Source: Rhizobium sp. 007 (GTDB lineage: Bacteria > Pseudomonadota > Alphaproteobacteria > Rhizobiales > Rhizobiaceae). From it: DNA of 64,000 nt. Position numbers and translations under genes: made by a program. Of the stretch, positions 47,190 through 56,994 are shown piece after piece (within the stretch, counting starts at the first letter, position 1; each line of letters starts with the position of its first letter). The stretch covers positions 496,001 through 560,000 of the forward strand of contig NZ_CP064187.1 in assembly GCF_015353075.1 (NCBI RefSeq). Direction: 5' to 3'. The notes beneath the pieces are model-generated. The model searched no databases, had not been told where the DNA came from, and saw only the letters and a program-made list of their open reading frames with translations.

Positions 47190-50090
47190 ATGACCGACAC
47201 AGCCGAAAAGATCGACTACTCGAAGACCCTCTACCTGCCCGAAACCGACTTCCCGATGCGCGCCGGCCTGCCGCAGAAGGAGCCGGAAATCGTTGCACGC
47301 TGGCAGCAGATGGGCCTCTACAGGAAGCTGCGCGCATCCGCTGCCGGACGCGAGAAATTCGTCCTCCATGACGGCCCGCCCTATGCGAACGGCAACATCC
47401 ATATCGGCCACGCGCTGAACAAGATCCTCAAGGACGTCATCAACCGCTCGTTCCAGATGCGCGGCTTTGACGCCAACTACGTTCCCGGCTGGGACTGCCA
47501 CGGCCTTCCGATCGAATGGAAGATCGAGGAGAAGTACCGCGAGAAGGGCAAGAACAAGGACGAAGTTCCGATCAACGAATTCCGCAAGGAATGCCGCGAC
47601 TTCGCCGCCGGCTGGATCAAGGTTCAGTCCGAGGAGTTCAAGCGCCTCGGCATCGAGGGCGACTTCGATAATCCCTATACGACGATGCACTTCCACGCCG
47701 AATCGCGCATTGCCGGCGAGCTTTTGAAGATCGCAAGAAGCGGCCAGCTCTACCGCGGCTCCAAGCCGGTCATGTGGTCGGTCGTCGAGCGCACTGCGCT
47801 GGCGGAAGCCGAAGTCGAATACGCCGATGTCGAAAGCGACATGATCTGGGTGAAGTTCCCCGTCGCGGAAGGCCCCGCCGCTCTGGCCGGCGCCTTCGTG
47901 GTCATCTGGACGACGACCCCCTGGACGATCCCGGGCAACCGCGCGGTCGCGTTCTCGTCGCGCTACCCCTATGGCCTCTACGAAGTTGCGACCGCCGAGA
48001 ACGACTTCGGCCCGCAGCCGGGCGAGAAGCTGATCTTTGCCAGGCGCTTGGCTGAGGAGTCCGCTGCCAAGGCGAAAGTGACCTTCAATTTCGTTCGCGA
48101 TATTAAAGCGGATGAACTTGCCGCCGTCACCTGCGCGCACCCGCTGCACGGCCTGGGCGGCGGCTATGATTTCCAGGTGCCGCTGCTTGATGGCGAGCAT
48201 GTGACCGATGACGCCGGTACCGGTTTCGTCCATACCGCCCCCAGCCACGGTCGCGAGGACTTCGACGCCTGGATGGACAATATGCGGGAGCTCGAAGCGC
48301 GCGGCATCTCGTCCACGATCCCGTTCCCGGTCGACGATGCCGGCTTCTTCACCATCGACGCGCCCGGCTTCGGCCCGGATGCGGAAGGCGGCGCGGCGCG
48401 CGTTATCGACGACAGCGGCAAGAAGGGTGATGCCAATGAGCGCGTCATCAAAGCGTTGATCGCCCGTCACGCGCTCTTCGCACGCGGCCGCCTGAAGCAC
48501 TCTTATCCGCATTCCTGGCGCTCGAAGAAGCCGGTCATCTTCCGCAACACGCCGCAGTGGTTCGTCCACATGGACAAGGAGCTCGGCGACGGAACGACGC
48601 TGCGCTCCCGTGCGCTGAACGCGATCGATGATACCCGCTTCGTTCCGGCTGCCGGCCAGAATCGCCTGCGCGCCATGATCGAACAGCGCCCGGACTGGGT
48701 GCTTTCGCGCCAGCGCGCCTGGGGCGTGCCGATCTGCGTCTTCGTCGACGAGCAAGGCCAGATCCTGCAGGACGACGAGGTCAATGCCCGCATCCTCGAA
48801 GCCTTCGAAAAGGAAGGCGCCGACGCCTGGTTCGCCGAAGGTGCGCGTGAGCGTTTCCTCGGCAAGAAGGCGAACGAGCCGTGGAAGCAGGTCATGGATA
48901 TCCTCGACGTCTGGTTCGACTCGGGCTCCACGCACACCTTTACGCTGGAAGACCGCCCGGACCTTAAGTGGCCGGCCGATCTCTATCTCGAAGGCTCGGA
49001 CCAGCATCGCGGCTGGTTTCATTCCTCGCTGCTCGAATCGGCCGCTACCCGCGGCCGCGCGCCCTACAACGCCGTCCTCACCCATGGCTTCACCATGGAC
49101 GAGAAGGGCGAGAAGATGTCGAAGTCCAAGGGCAACGTCACTGCGCCGCAGGAAGTTATGAAGGACGCCGGTGCGGATATCCTCCGCCTCTGGGTCATGA
49201 CCTCCGACTACGCGGACGACCTTCGCGTCGGCAAGACGATCATCCAGACGAATGTCGATGCCTACCGAAAGCTCCGCAACACGATCCGCTGGATGCTTGG
49301 CACACTCGCCCACGACAAGGGCGAAGTGATCGCGCTCGCCGATCTGCCGGAACTGGAGCAGCTGATGCTCCACCGCCTGGCCGAGCTCGACGAGCTCGTG
49401 CGCGAGAACTACGATGCCTTCGACTTCAAGAAGATCGCCCGCGCGCTGATCGACTTTGCCAATGTCGAGCTCTCGGCCTTTTATTTCGACATCCGCAAGG
49501 ACACGCTCTACTGCGATGCGCCGTCGAGCCAGCGGCGCCGTGCGGCTCTCCATGTCATCCGCAATATCTTCGATAGCATGGTGACCTGGATGGCGCCGAT
49601 GCTGCCCTTCACGATGGAAGAGGCGTGGCTGTCGCGCGATCCGTCGGCGGTCTCGGTTCATCTCGAGCAGTTCCCGGCGATCCCGCCTGAATGGAAGAAC
49701 GAGGCGCTGGCCGGCAAGTGGAAGAAGGTCCGTGCGATCCGTTCGGTCGTCACCGGCGCTCTGGAGATCGAGCGAAAGGACAAGCGGATCGGCTCGTCGC
49801 TGGAAGCAGCGCCCGTCGTGCATGTCACGGACGGCGTGCTTCGCGCTGCTCTTGATGGGCTGGATTTCTCGGAAATCTGCATCACCTCGGATATTGCCGT
49901 CGACGGCGCCGAGGGGCCGGCCGAAGCCTTCCGGCTGCCGGAAGTTCCCGGAGTCAGCGTCGAGCCAGCACTTGCCGAGGGCACCAAATGCGCCCGCTCC
50001 TGGCGTATCACCAAGGATGTCGGCTCCGATCCGCAGTATCCGGATGTATCGGCGCGCGATGCCGCTGCATTGCGTGAACTCGGATTGTAA
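47190..50090 (+). CDS. ileS: Isoleucyl-tRNA synthetase
   Basis: 966 residues. Class I HIGH motif at 71-74 (G-N-I-H-I-G-H), an editing (CP1) domain with [11 protein letters not shown] and [12 protein letters not shown], and KMSKS near residue 641 (G-E-K-M-S-K-S-K-G). The C-terminal Zn finger of the E. coli type is not seen, as in other alphaproteobacterial enzymes. The 244 bases upstream contain no T-box-like structure that I can recognise. Confidence 0.97.
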   Translation: MTDTAEKIDYSKTLYLPETDFPMRAGLPQKEPEIVARWQQMGLYRKLRASAAGREKFVLHDGPPYANGNIHIGHALNKILKDVINRSFQMRGFDANYVPGWDCHGLPIEWKIEEKYREKGKNKDEVPINEFRKECRDFAAGWIKVQSEEFKRLGIEGDFDNPYTTMHFHAESRIAGELLKIARSGQLYRGSKPVMWSVVERTALAEAEVEYADVESDMIWVKFPVAEGPAALAGAFVVIWTTTPWTIPGNRAVAFSSRYPYGLYEVATAENDFGPQPGEKLIFARRLAEESAAKAKVTFNFVRDIKADELAAVTCAHPLHGLGGGYDFQVPLLDGEHVTDDAGTGFVHTAPSHGREDFDAWMDNMRELEARGISSTIPFPVDDAGFFTIDAPGFGPDAEGGAARVIDDSGKKGDANERVIKALIARHALFARGRLKHSYPHSWRSKKPVIFRNTPQWFVHMDKELGDGTTLRSRALNAIDDTRFVPAAGQNRLRAMIEQRPDWVLSRQRAWGVPICVFVDEQGQILQDDEVNARILEAFEKEGADAWFAEGARERFLGKKANEPWKQVMDILDVWFDSGSTHTFTLEDRPDLKWPADLYLEGSDQHRGWFHSSLLESAATRGRAPYNAVLTHGFTMDEKGEKMSKSKGNVTAPQEVMKDAGADILRLWVMTSDYADDLRVGKTIIQTNVDAYRKLRNTIRWMLGTLAHDKGEVIALADLPELEQLMLHRLAELDELVRENYDAFDFKKIARALIDFANVELSAFYFDIRKDTLYCDAPSSQRRRAALHVIRNIFDSMVTWMAPMLPFTMEEAWLSRDPSAVSVHLEQFPAIPPEWKNEALAGKWKKVRAIRSVVTGALEIERKDKRIGSSLEAAPVVHVTDGVLRAALDGLDFSEICITSDIAVDGAEGPAEAFRLPEVPGVSVEPALAEGTKCARSWRITKDVGSDPQYPDVSARDAAALRELGL

Positions 50091-50105
50091 TACTGAAGAA
50101 AATTG

Positions 50106-50137
50106 CCGGATGAATTGCTCTTTTGCAGTTCATCCGG
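50106..50137. terminator. Strong hairpin after ileS
   Basis: A 13-base stem (C-C-G-G-A-T-G-A-A-T-T-G-C with its complement, one G-T pair) and a six-base T-rich loop start 15 bases after the ileS stop. The downstream side is T-A-A-A-A, not a U-run. It may therefore act as an RNA-stabilising or Rho-linked end rather than a classic terminator. Confidence 0.5.
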
Positions 50138-50229
50138 TAAAAGCTGCCTGAAAATGGCCGGATTTTTACGTCAGGGGGACGATCATCCGGTAGGGCGATG
50201 ATTGCACCGGCATGGCTGGAAGGGTTTTC

Positions 50230-50853
50230 ATGTTAGCGACGCGTTGGTTCCGTGCAGGCGCTTGCCTGGCTGTTGTTGTGGCGGCGGGCTCGATGGCTTC
50301 CGGCTGCAGCCCGACCTACGGTACAGGCACGACGGCGATGGAGCAGCTTGGCGACGATATCGGCCAGTCCGTGTCTCTGGCTCCCCGCGAGCCGAAGAAC
50401 AAGGGCGTCAAGTACACGCCGCGCCCGACGCTCGTCTTGCCTGCCCAGGCTTCCAGGGAAGCGCTGGTCGAGCCGCAGCAGACGATCGCCAGCAAGGAAA
50501 ATCCGCAGTGGGTCGAGTCGCCGGAAGAAACCCGTGCACGCCTCGTCAAGGAAGCCGACGATAACGAAGACAAGTATACCTATGTCTCACCGCTCGCCAA
50601 GAACGGCGTCGAAGGCGGTCGCCAGACGACCGAAGCGCAGACCAAGGCCTACCGCGAAGCCCGTGCCCTGCAGAAGGGGGCCTATCTCGATCAGCGCCGC
50701 TACATTTCCGATCCGCCGTCGACCTATCGCCAGGTCGACGATCCCGCCAAGCTGGAAGACCTTGGCGAACCCGAGCTCAAGAAGGCAAAGCAGCGCAAGA
50801 AGGATGCCGCAGTTGCCGGCACCGGCAAGAAGTGGTGGAACTTCCTTCAGTAA
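50230..50853 (+). CDS. Putative outer-membrane or periplasmic lipoprotein
   Basis: 207 residues from ATG 50230, with an AAGGG site. The signal ends in the lipobox A-S-G-C26 followed by S-P-T-Y. The mature protein is polar, with proline-, lysine- and glutamate-rich stretches and a basic C-terminus ending K-W-W-N-F-L-Q, and is probably extended. I do not recognise the family. Confidence 0.75.
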   Translation: MLATRWFRAGACLAVVVAAGSMASGCSPTYGTGTTAMEQLGDDIGQSVSLAPREPKNKGVKYTPRPTLVLPAQASREALVEPQQTIASKENPQWVESPEETRARLVKEADDNEDKYTYVSPLAKNGVEGGRQTTEAQTKAYREARALQKGAYLDQRRYISDPPSTYRQVDDPAKLEDLGEPELKKAKQRKKDAAVAGTGKKWWNFLQ

Positions 50854-50958
50854 GTTCAGGCCATCTCAGGCCTGCCGCGCGGCAAACCAGCGGCAAACGA
50901 GTGCGATGTGCACAATCGGACACCCGAAAAGAATGCAGCCGGTGAAAGCGATATCGTT

Positions 50959-51169
50959 TCAGCCGGCCATGCCGCTTACGATCAGCAGCATGAATATGGC
51001 GACGGCAAGTGCCGGCACGAAGCCGAAGGCCATGAGCCGGCGCCGACCAGTTCACCTTGCCCCGCAAAGACCATTGCATCGGGATTTTCTCTGCACCCGG
51101 CGCGAGCGCCCTGTAAGCCGAGGCGGCGAGCGCGACTATGGCGGCGAGAACAAGAATGCTCGGGGTCAT
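50959..51169 (-). pseudogene. Small SdpI/DUF1648-like membrane protein, frameshifted
   Basis: From ATG 51169 the frame reads T-P-S-I-L-V-L-A-A-I-V-A-L, then I-P-M-Q-W-S-L-R-G-K-V-N-W-S-A-P, which resembles DUF1648/SdpI-type immunity-like proteins (P-x-H/Q-W-x-x-x-G). After A-P the frame changes; in another frame L-M-A-F-G-F-V-P-A-L-A-V-A-I-F-M-L-L-I-V-S-G completes a second membrane helix and a stop at 50959. So a net shift of one base has broken a roughly 70-residue two-helix protein. Its start overlaps the tadA stop (ATGA). Confidence 0.6.
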
Positions 51170-51621
51170 GGAAGCTCTCTCTTTTCGGCAAAGAACGTCC
51201 TGAGAATGTCCGCTGATTCCGTTTCGTTCAAACCGGAATAGACCTCCGGCGCGTGATGGCAGGTCGGCTGGGCGTAAAACCGCACACCATTGTCGACTGC
51301 CCCGCCTTTGGGATCTTCCGCGCCGTAATAGAGCCTGCGGATGCGCGCGAACGAGATGGCCGCGGCACACATTGTGCAGGGCTCCAGCGACACGTAGAGA
51401 TCGGCGCCGACCAGACGCTCCTGCCCCAGGACTTCGCAAGCCATGCGGATCGCGGCCACTTCGGCATGGGCCGTGACGTCGTTGAGCTCCCGCGTCCGGT
51501 TGCCGGCGCGCGCGACGACGGCGCCATCGAGCACCACCACGGCGCCGATCGGCACTTCGCCGCGCTCGCCCGCTGCTCGCGCTTCGTCAAGGGCCATCTC
51601 CATAAACCGATTTGTCTTCAC
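51166..51621 (-). CDS. tadA: tRNA-specific adenosine deaminase TadA
   Basis: 151 residues from GTG 51621 (GTG 51639 and ATG 51603 are alternatives). It deaminates A34 of tRNA-Arg(ACG) to inosine. Zinc and catalytic motifs: H52-A-E54 and P81-C-T-M-C85. N-R-T-R-E-L-N-D-V-T before the HAE is typical of bacterial TadA. It is divergent from the pseudouridine synthase gene. Confidence 0.93.
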   Translation of the reverse strand: MKTNRFMEMALDEARAAGERGEVPIGAVVVLDGAVVARAGNRTRELNDVTAHAEVAAIRMACEVLGQERLVGADLYVSLEPCTMCAAAISFARIRRLYYGAEDPKGGAVDNGVRFYAQPTCHHAPEVYSGLNETESADILRTFFAEKRELP

Positions 51622-51694
51622 GATCCGGCAATTTCCCACTTAACCGCAAGGGCGCGACCTGATAGACAGGCCCCAAAAGGCAGGCAAACAACAA

Positions 51695-53617
51695 ATGACA
51701 TTCAAAGACAAGCCAAAACGGCCGGGCGGCAAGCCCTCCGCGCACGATGCGCGGCCGAAAACCGAAGGCAAACCGGCAAGGAGCTCGGCGGCCCCCAAGG
51801 CTGCTGCCGCCGAGACCGAAGGCGAAACCAAGGCGGAACGCATCTCCAAGGTCATGGCGCGCGCAGGCGTTGCCTCGCGCCGCGACATCGAGCGCATGAT
51901 CATGGAAGGCCGCGTCACGCTGAACGGCAAGACGCTCGATACGCCGGTGGTCAATGTGACGCTTACCGACAAGATCGAGGTCGACGGTGTGCCGATCCGC
52001 GGCATCGAGCGCACGCGCCTGTGGCTCTATCACAAGCCGGCCGGTCTGGTGACCACCAATTCCGACCCGGAAGGCCGCTCGACGGTTTTCGACAACCTGC
52101 CAGAAGAGCTGCCGCGTGTCATGTCGATCGGCCGGCTCGACATCAATACCGAAGGTTTGCTGCTGCTGACCAATGACGGCGGTCTTGCCCGCGCGCTCGA
52201 ACTGCCGACCACCGGCTGGCTCCGCCGCTACCGCGTGCGCGCCCATGGCGAGATCGATCAGGAAGCGCTCGACAAGCTGAAGGACGGCATTGCCGTCGAC
52301 GGCGTGCTCTACGGCTCCATCGAAGCGACGCTTGACCGCACCCAGGGTTCCAACGTCTGGATCACCATGGGTCTTCGCGAAGGCAAGAACCGTGAAATCA
52401 AGAATGTGCTCGGCGCGCTCGGCCTCGACGTCAACCGTCTCATCCGCGTTTCCTACGGTCCGTTCCAACTCGGCGATCTGCCAGAAGGCCACGTCGTTGA
52501 AGTGCGCGGACGCACGCTGCGCGATCAGCTTGGACCGCGCCTGATCGAGGACGCCAAGGCGAATTTCGATGCCCCGATCTACAACGCGCCTGCCCTTGCT
52601 GCCGAGGAAGAGGTGGAAACGAAGCCGGAGAAGCGCGAGCGCTCCTGGAAGCCTGAGGACAAGCGCGAGCGTGCTTTGAGCCGTCTCGACACCAAGCGTG
52701 ACGATCGCCGTGATGACCGCCGGGATGGCAGGCGCGAAGGCGACCGCGATGTTGGCCGCAGGGAAGACGACCGGCCCAAGCGCCCGGCGCTTGGCAGCCG
52801 CAGAAACGCCAACGTCTGGATGGCACCCGGCGCCCGTCCGCTCGGCGAAAAGGCTGCCGCCAAGGCTGCGAAGAATGCCCAGACCGCCCGCAAGCGTGGC
52901 GAGAAGCCGGGCAGCAGTAAGCCGCAGCCCTCCAACTACGGCGACGACCGGCCACGCGTGCAGATCAACCGCGCCCGCGACGAAGAAGGCGAGTGGATCC
53001 GCTCCAGCGAAGTTTCGCCGAAGTCCAAGGATGACGGCGAGGGTTTTGGCCGCAAGCGCTCGTTCGGCGATCGTCCTGCACGCCCGGATCGCCGTCCTGG
53101 CGATCGTCCGGCTCGTGGCGAGCGCCCGTCCGGCGACCGCCCTCCGCGCGGGGATCGGCCCTTCGGCGACAAGCCCCGTGGCGAGCGCAGACCACGTGCT
53201 GAGGGTGACGAACGTCCCCGTTCTTTCGGTGATCGTCCCGCGCGTGGTGACCGCCCGTCAGGTGACCGTCCTCCGCGTGGGGATCGGCCTTTTAGCGACA
53301 AGCCCCGTAGCGACCGCAGACCACGCGAAGAAGGTGACGAGCGTCCCCATTCCTTCGGCGATCGTCCGCGCACTGCCCGCAGCGCTCCCGGCGAGGGCCG
53401 CTCCGAACGTCCGCGCGGCGAAAGGCCGTTTGGCGATAAACCCGCGGGCGACAAGCCCCGTGGCAAGAGCTTCGGCAAGCCGGGCGGCGGCTCCAAGAAT
53501 TTCTCAAGCAAGCCTAAGGGCGATCGGCCGGGCGGTGGTGGCAAGCCTTCGGGCGCGCCGTCGCGCGGTGGACCGAAAGGAAAGGGAATGACGCGCGGTG
53601 CGGATCGTCGGCGGTGA
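51695..53617 (+). CDS. rluB: RluB-type pseudouridine synthase with long Arg/Gly/Asp-rich C-terminal tail
   Basis: 640 residues. Residues about 46-92 form an S4 RNA-binding domain, and about 105-270 the RsuA/RluB catalytic domain with D149 in G-R-L-D-I-N-T-E-G-L-L-L-L-T-N-D. The remaining 350 residues are disordered and charged. From 469 to 554 they contain two 43-residue tandem units (G-D-R-P-A-R-G-E/D-R-P-S-G-D-R-P-P-R-G-D...). Ordinary enzymes end near 300, so this tail is exceptional, though shorter basic tails are known in rhizobia. It overlaps rsmD by 20 bases. Confidence 0.9.
   Translation: MTFKDKPKRPGGKPSAHDARPKTEGKPARSSAAPKAAAAETEGETKAERISKVMARAGVASRRDIERMIMEGRVTLNGKTLDTPVVNVTLTDKIEVDGVPIRGIERTRLWLYHKPAGLVTTNSDPEGRSTVFDNLPEELPRVMSIGRLDINTEGLLLLTNDGGLARALELPTTGWLRRYRVRAHGEIDQEALDKLKDGIAVDGVLYGSIEATLDRTQGSNVWITMGLREGKNREIKNVLGALGLDVNRLIRVSYGPFQLGDLPEGHVVEVRGRTLRDQLGPRLIEDAKANFDAPIYNAPALAAEEEVETKPEKRERSWKPEDKRERALSRLDTKRDDRRDDRRDGRREGDRDVGRREDDRPKRPALGSRRNANVWMAPGARPLGEKAAAKAAKNAQTARKRGEKPGSSKPQPSNYGDDRPRVQINRARDEEGEWIRSSEVSPKSKDDGEGFGRKRSFGDRPARPDRRPGDRPARGERPSGDRPPRGDRPFGDKPRGERRPRAEGDERPRSFGDRPARGDRPSGDRPPRGDRPFSDKPRSDRRPREEGDERPHSFGDRPRTARSAPGEGRSERPRGERPFGDKPAGDKPRGKSFGKPGGGSKNFSSKPKGDRPGGGGKPSGAPSRGGPKGKGMTRGADRRR
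53099..53356 (+). repeat. Two tandem 129-base repeats within the rluB tail
   Basis: Units 53099-53227 and 53228-53356 encode 43-residue blocks that differ at only a handful of residues. They keep the order G-D-R-P, R-P-S-G-D-R-P-P-R-G-D-R-P-F, D-K-P-R, R-R-P-R, E-G-D-E-R-P, S-F. They probably arose by in-frame duplication and are prone to length change. Confidence 0.8.
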
Positions 53618-54158
53618 GTTTCGCGGACGGCCGCTCGCCGTACCGAAGTCGAACGACATCCGGCCGACTGCCGACCGGACGCGTGAGAGCCTGTTCAATA
53701 TCCTGAGCCACGCCTATTCGGAATGCATCGACGGCACCCGGATTCTCGATCTTTTTGCCGGCACCGGCGCCGTCGGCCTTGAAGCCATCTCGCGCGGCTG
53801 CCGTCATGCGCTCTTTGTCGAAAACAGCGTCGAGGGCAGGGGGCTCCTCTGGGAGAATATCGATGCGCTCGGCCTCCACGGCCGCACCCGCATTCTGCGG
53901 CGTGACGCCACGGACCTGGGTTCCGTCGGCAATCTCGAGCCCTTCAGCATGCTTTTCGCCGATCCACCCTATGGCAAGGGTCTGGGTGAAAAGGCGATGG
54001 CAGCTGCCGCCAAGGGCGGCTGGCTCGTGCCGGGCGCGATTGCCGTTCTCGAAGAGCGATCGGATGTTGCCGTTTCAGTTGATCCTTCCTATCTCTTCCT
54101 CGAAGATCGCATCTTTGGCGATACAAGGGTTCATTTCTTCCGCTACCAGCCTGAATAA
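53598..54158 (+). CDS. rsmD: 16S rRNA (guanine-966-N2)-methyltransferase RsmD
   Basis: 186 residues from GTG 53598, inside the 3' end of the preceding gene. SAM loop D-L-F-A-G-T-G-A-V-G-L-E (51-62) and the N6/N2-methyltransferase motif D122-P-P-Y-G are clear; R-I-V-G-G-E-F-R-G-R is the usual N-terminus. It methylates G966 in the 30S subunit. Confidence 0.93.
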   Translation: MRIVGGEFRGRPLAVPKSNDIRPTADRTRESLFNILSHAYSECIDGTRILDLFAGTGAVGLEAISRGCRHALFVENSVEGRGLLWENIDALGLHGRTRILRRDATDLGSVGNLEPFSMLFADPPYGKGLGEKAMAAAAKGGWLVPGAIAVLEERSDVAVSVDPSYLFLEDRIFGDTRVHFFRYQPE

Positions 54159-54185
54159 GGGCGGCGGGTTATCCGGAGTTGGGTT

Positions 54186-55070
54186 GTGCGGCAGGCGGCG
54201 GTTATTGCGAATAACGAAATGCCTGTTGCGAGCCGCATGCCGACGGTGGCCATCGCCTTCGGCGGCGGCGGTGCCCGTGGGCTCGCCCATATCCACGTGA
54301 TCGAAGCCCTGGACGAGCTCGGCATCCGGCCCGTTGCGATTTCCGGCGCGTCGATCGGTGCCATCATGGGCGCGGGCATGGCGGCCGGCATGAGTGGCGA
54401 GGCGATCCGCGAGCACGCGCTGATGACGGTCGGTAACAAGACGGCTGTCGTCAGCCGCATCTGGGGTCTGCGGCCGCAGACGGTCCGGGACGCCGTCGCA
54501 AAGGGCATCCGTATCGGCCAGTTCAATCTCGAGCGTATCCTCAAGGCTTTCCTGCCGGCCGGCCTGCCCGATCACTTCGAAGATCTGCCTATTCCGATGA
54601 ACGTCATCACGACCGATTACTACGGTCAGAGCGAAGTCATCATTGGCGAAGGAGCGCTGTTTCCGGCGCTTGCCGCATCGTCTTCCATCCCTGCCGTCTT
54701 CATGCCCGTTCGCCTCCACGGCCGGGTGATGATCGATGGCGGCATCAGCAATCCGGTCCCATACGAGTGCCTGATGGATATTGCCGACATCGTCATCGGT
54801 GTCGATGTCGTCGGTGCGCCGGAAGGCGACGGCACACATATTCCGAACCGCATGGAAAGCATTTTCGGTTCCGGCCAACTGATGATGCAGACGGCAATTA
54901 CGCTGAAACTCAAGCTCCAGCCGCCGCATATCTTCCTGCGTCCGGCCGTCGGCCGCACTGGCGTGATGGATTTTCTCAAGGCGCGCGAGGTACTGGCGAT
55001 GTCCGCGGGCGTCAAGGATGAATTGAAGCGCGCACTCGATCAGGAATTTGAAGCCCGCCTCAGAGCTTAG
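54186..55070 (+). CDS. Patatin-like phospholipase
   Basis: 294 residues from GTG 54186 with a GGAG site nine bases before; ATG 54219 is possible. Oxyanion loop G-G-G-G-A-R-G (26-32), nucleophile S56 in G-A-S-I-G, and the dyad aspartate D184 in I-D-G-G-I-S are present. No signal peptide is visible, so it may act on membrane lipids from the cytoplasm. It belongs to the RssA-like group. Its stop overlaps the convergent antiporter gene stop by four bases. Confidence 0.9.
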   Translation: MRQAAVIANNEMPVASRMPTVAIAFGGGGARGLAHIHVIEALDELGIRPVAISGASIGAIMGAGMAAGMSGEAIREHALMTVGNKTAVVSRIWGLRPQTVRDAVAKGIRIGQFNLERILKAFLPAGLPDHFEDLPIPMNVITTDYYGQSEVIIGEGALFPALAASSSIPAVFMPVRLHGRVMIDGGISNPVPYECLMDIADIVIGVDVVGAPEGDGTHIPNRMESIFGSGQLMMQTAITLKLKLQPPHIFLRPAVGRTGVMDFLKAREVLAMSAGVKDELKRALDQEFEARLRA

Positions 55071-56875
55071 GCATCCGCTCTCACGTCAGCCGTTCCCGCT
55101 AGCGGATCTTCGTCGAAATCCATCGTTCGCTTCGGCCTCACCAGCGGTTCTGGCCGGACCGGCTGGGAAAAGAGCATGTCGCGGCCCGCCTGCAGCCCGC
55201 CGGTTACCTGAAGCACCAGCCGCTCCTCGTCGCGCTTGCGGATATCCTCGCCGATCTCCAAGGCGTCCTGATCGTCGACCCCGAGCGCCTCAAGCGTGCG
55301 GCGGCCAAACAGCAGGCCGGATTCCAGCGTTTCGCGCAGTTCGTAGTCGACATTGCGATTCCTGAGGGCGATCGAATGGACACGGTCGTAGGAGCGTACG
55401 AAGAGTTTCGCGTGCGGATATTCGGCCTGCACCAGATCCACCACCTTGTCGGTGATTTCCCGCTTCTGCGTGCAGACGACGACGATCTTCGCCTTGTCGA
55501 TGCCGGCCGAGCGCAGCACGTCCTTGCGCGTTCCGTCGCCGAAATAGATACGGAAGCCGAAGGAGGACGCCTGGCGGATACGGTCCGCGGAGAAATCGAT
55601 GACCGTCACGTCGCGCCCGCCCGCGAGCAGGATCTGCGCGGCGATCTGACCGAAACGCGAGAAGCCGACCATCAGCACATCGGCGCCCGCACCCTCGAAG
55701 TCCTCATCGAGCTCCTCCTGATCCTCGCCTTTCAGCATACGTTTCGAAAGTGCTGCCCCGAGCGGAGTCAGCGCCATCGACAGTGTAACGATGGCGACCA
55801 GAAGCGATGCCGTGCTGAAGGGCATCAGTCCCGCCGCACCGGCAGTCGTAAACAGCACGAAGCCGAACTCGCCGCCCTGCGGCAGCAGGAAAGCGATGCG
55901 GATGGCGTCGTCGTGCGAAGAACCGCTCACCCGGCAGAGGCCGTAGATGATCACAGCCTTGACGGCCATCACGATCGGCACCGCGGCGACGATGAAGAGC
56001 GCGTTGTCGATCAGCACATCCAGTTCCAGCGACAGGCCGACCGCCATGAAGAAGATAGCGAGAAGCACGCCGCGGAAAGGTTCGATATCCGCCTCAAGCT
56101 CATGCCGGTAGGAGGATTCGGCGAGCATGACGCCGGACAGGAACGCGCCCATCGCCATGGAAAGCCCGGCAAACTGCATCAGGCTCGCCGATCCCATGAC
56201 CACGAAAAGCGCCGCGACGATCATCGCCTCGCGTGCTCCGGTCCTTGCAATCACCTGGAAGAGCGGCGTCAGCAGATAGCGCCCCATGACGATCATCGCG
56301 CCGACGGCACCGACCGCGATCGCAAAGTCCAGAAGCGGCGCATTGCTGCCGGTTCCACCGTCGAGAATGGTGATCAGCGCCAAGAGCGGCACGATTGCCA
56401 GATCCTGGAAAAGCAGCATCGAAAAGGAGCGCTGCCCGTATTTGGAGTTCACCTCGCCAGCATCATCGAGGATCTGCATCGCAAAGGCAGTGGAAGAAAG
56501 CGCCAGCCCAAAGCCCGCAACGACGCTTCCCCGCCAGTCGAGCACGCCGGAGAAATAGGCAAGCCCCGTCAGCGCCAGTCCCGTCAGCATCACCTGCGCC
56601 GTGCCGAGCCCGAAGATGTCGCGTCGCATCTGCCAGAGTCGCGAGGGCTTGAGCTCGAGGCCGATGATGAAGAGCAGGAAGACGACGCCGAGCTCGGCAA
56701 CGCCCAAAATCTGCTCGCCGTCCGTGATGCCATGAAATATCGGACCGATAACGACGCCCGCGGCAAGATAGCCGAGCACCGTGCCGAGCCCGAGCTTCTT
56801 GAAGATCGGGGCGGCGACGACCGCGCCGCCGAGCAGCAGGATCGTTTCGGAAAAGAGGGCATTGGGGGCGGACAT
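55067..56875 (-). CDS. Kef-type (CPA2) potassium/proton antiporter with RCK domain
   Basis: 602 residues. Residues about 1-380 contain 11-12 hydrophobic segments with the CPA2 pattern (L-G-Y-L-A-A-G-V-V-I-G-P, G-L-A-L-S-S-T-A-F-A-M-Q). Residues about 405-520 are a TrkA-N/RCK NAD-binding domain (V-L-M-V-G-F-S-R-F-G-Q-I-A-A-Q-I-L, V-T-V-I-D-F-S, Y-F-G-D-G-T-R). It resembles KefB/KefC, which are gated by glutathione adducts. It probably exports K+ under electrophile stress. Confidence 0.9.
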   Translation of the reverse strand: MSAPNALFSETILLLGGAVVAAPIFKKLGLGTVLGYLAAGVVIGPIFHGITDGEQILGVAELGVVFLLFIIGLELKPSRLWQMRRDIFGLGTAQVMLTGLALTGLAYFSGVLDWRGSVVAGFGLALSSTAFAMQILDDAGEVNSKYGQRSFSMLLFQDLAIVPLLALITILDGGTGSNAPLLDFAIAVGAVGAMIVMGRYLLTPLFQVIARTGAREAMIVAALFVVMGSASLMQFAGLSMAMGAFLSGVMLAESSYRHELEADIEPFRGVLLAIFFMAVGLSLELDVLIDNALFIVAAVPIVMAVKAVIIYGLCRVSGSSHDDAIRIAFLLPQGGEFGFVLFTTAGAAGLMPFSTASLLVAIVTLSMALTPLGAALSKRMLKGEDQEELDEDFEGAGADVLMVGFSRFGQIAAQILLAGGRDVTVIDFSADRIRQASSFGFRIYFGDGTRKDVLRSAGIDKAKIVVVCTQKREITDKVVDLVQAEYPHAKLFVRSYDRVHSIALRNRNVDYELRETLESGLLFGRRTLEALGVDDQDALEIGEDIRKRDEERLVLQVTGGLQAGRDMLFSQPVRPEPLVRPKRTMDFDEDPLAGTADVRADA

Positions 56876-56994
56876 GTCGCGGAGTTTCTTTCAATGGCGG
56901 GAAGCGCGCAAGCCGCGCGAAAAAGAATCGGCGGCCGCGGCCTTGATGCTTTCGGAAGTGCACAATAAATGGAAGCCCAAGGAAAGGCCAAATC

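Noticed and set aside
47004..49823. 939-codon minus-strand ORF
   Set aside because: Antisense of ileS in a GC-rich gene; composition is typical of reverse-frame shadows.
53099..53356. Tandem repeats considered as a CRISPR array
   Set aside because: Only two long units, in frame and coding within rluB; no spacers.
55376..56968. 530-codon plus-strand ORF over the Kef-type gene
   Set aside because: His/Arg/Asp-rich reverse shadow of a membrane protein gene.
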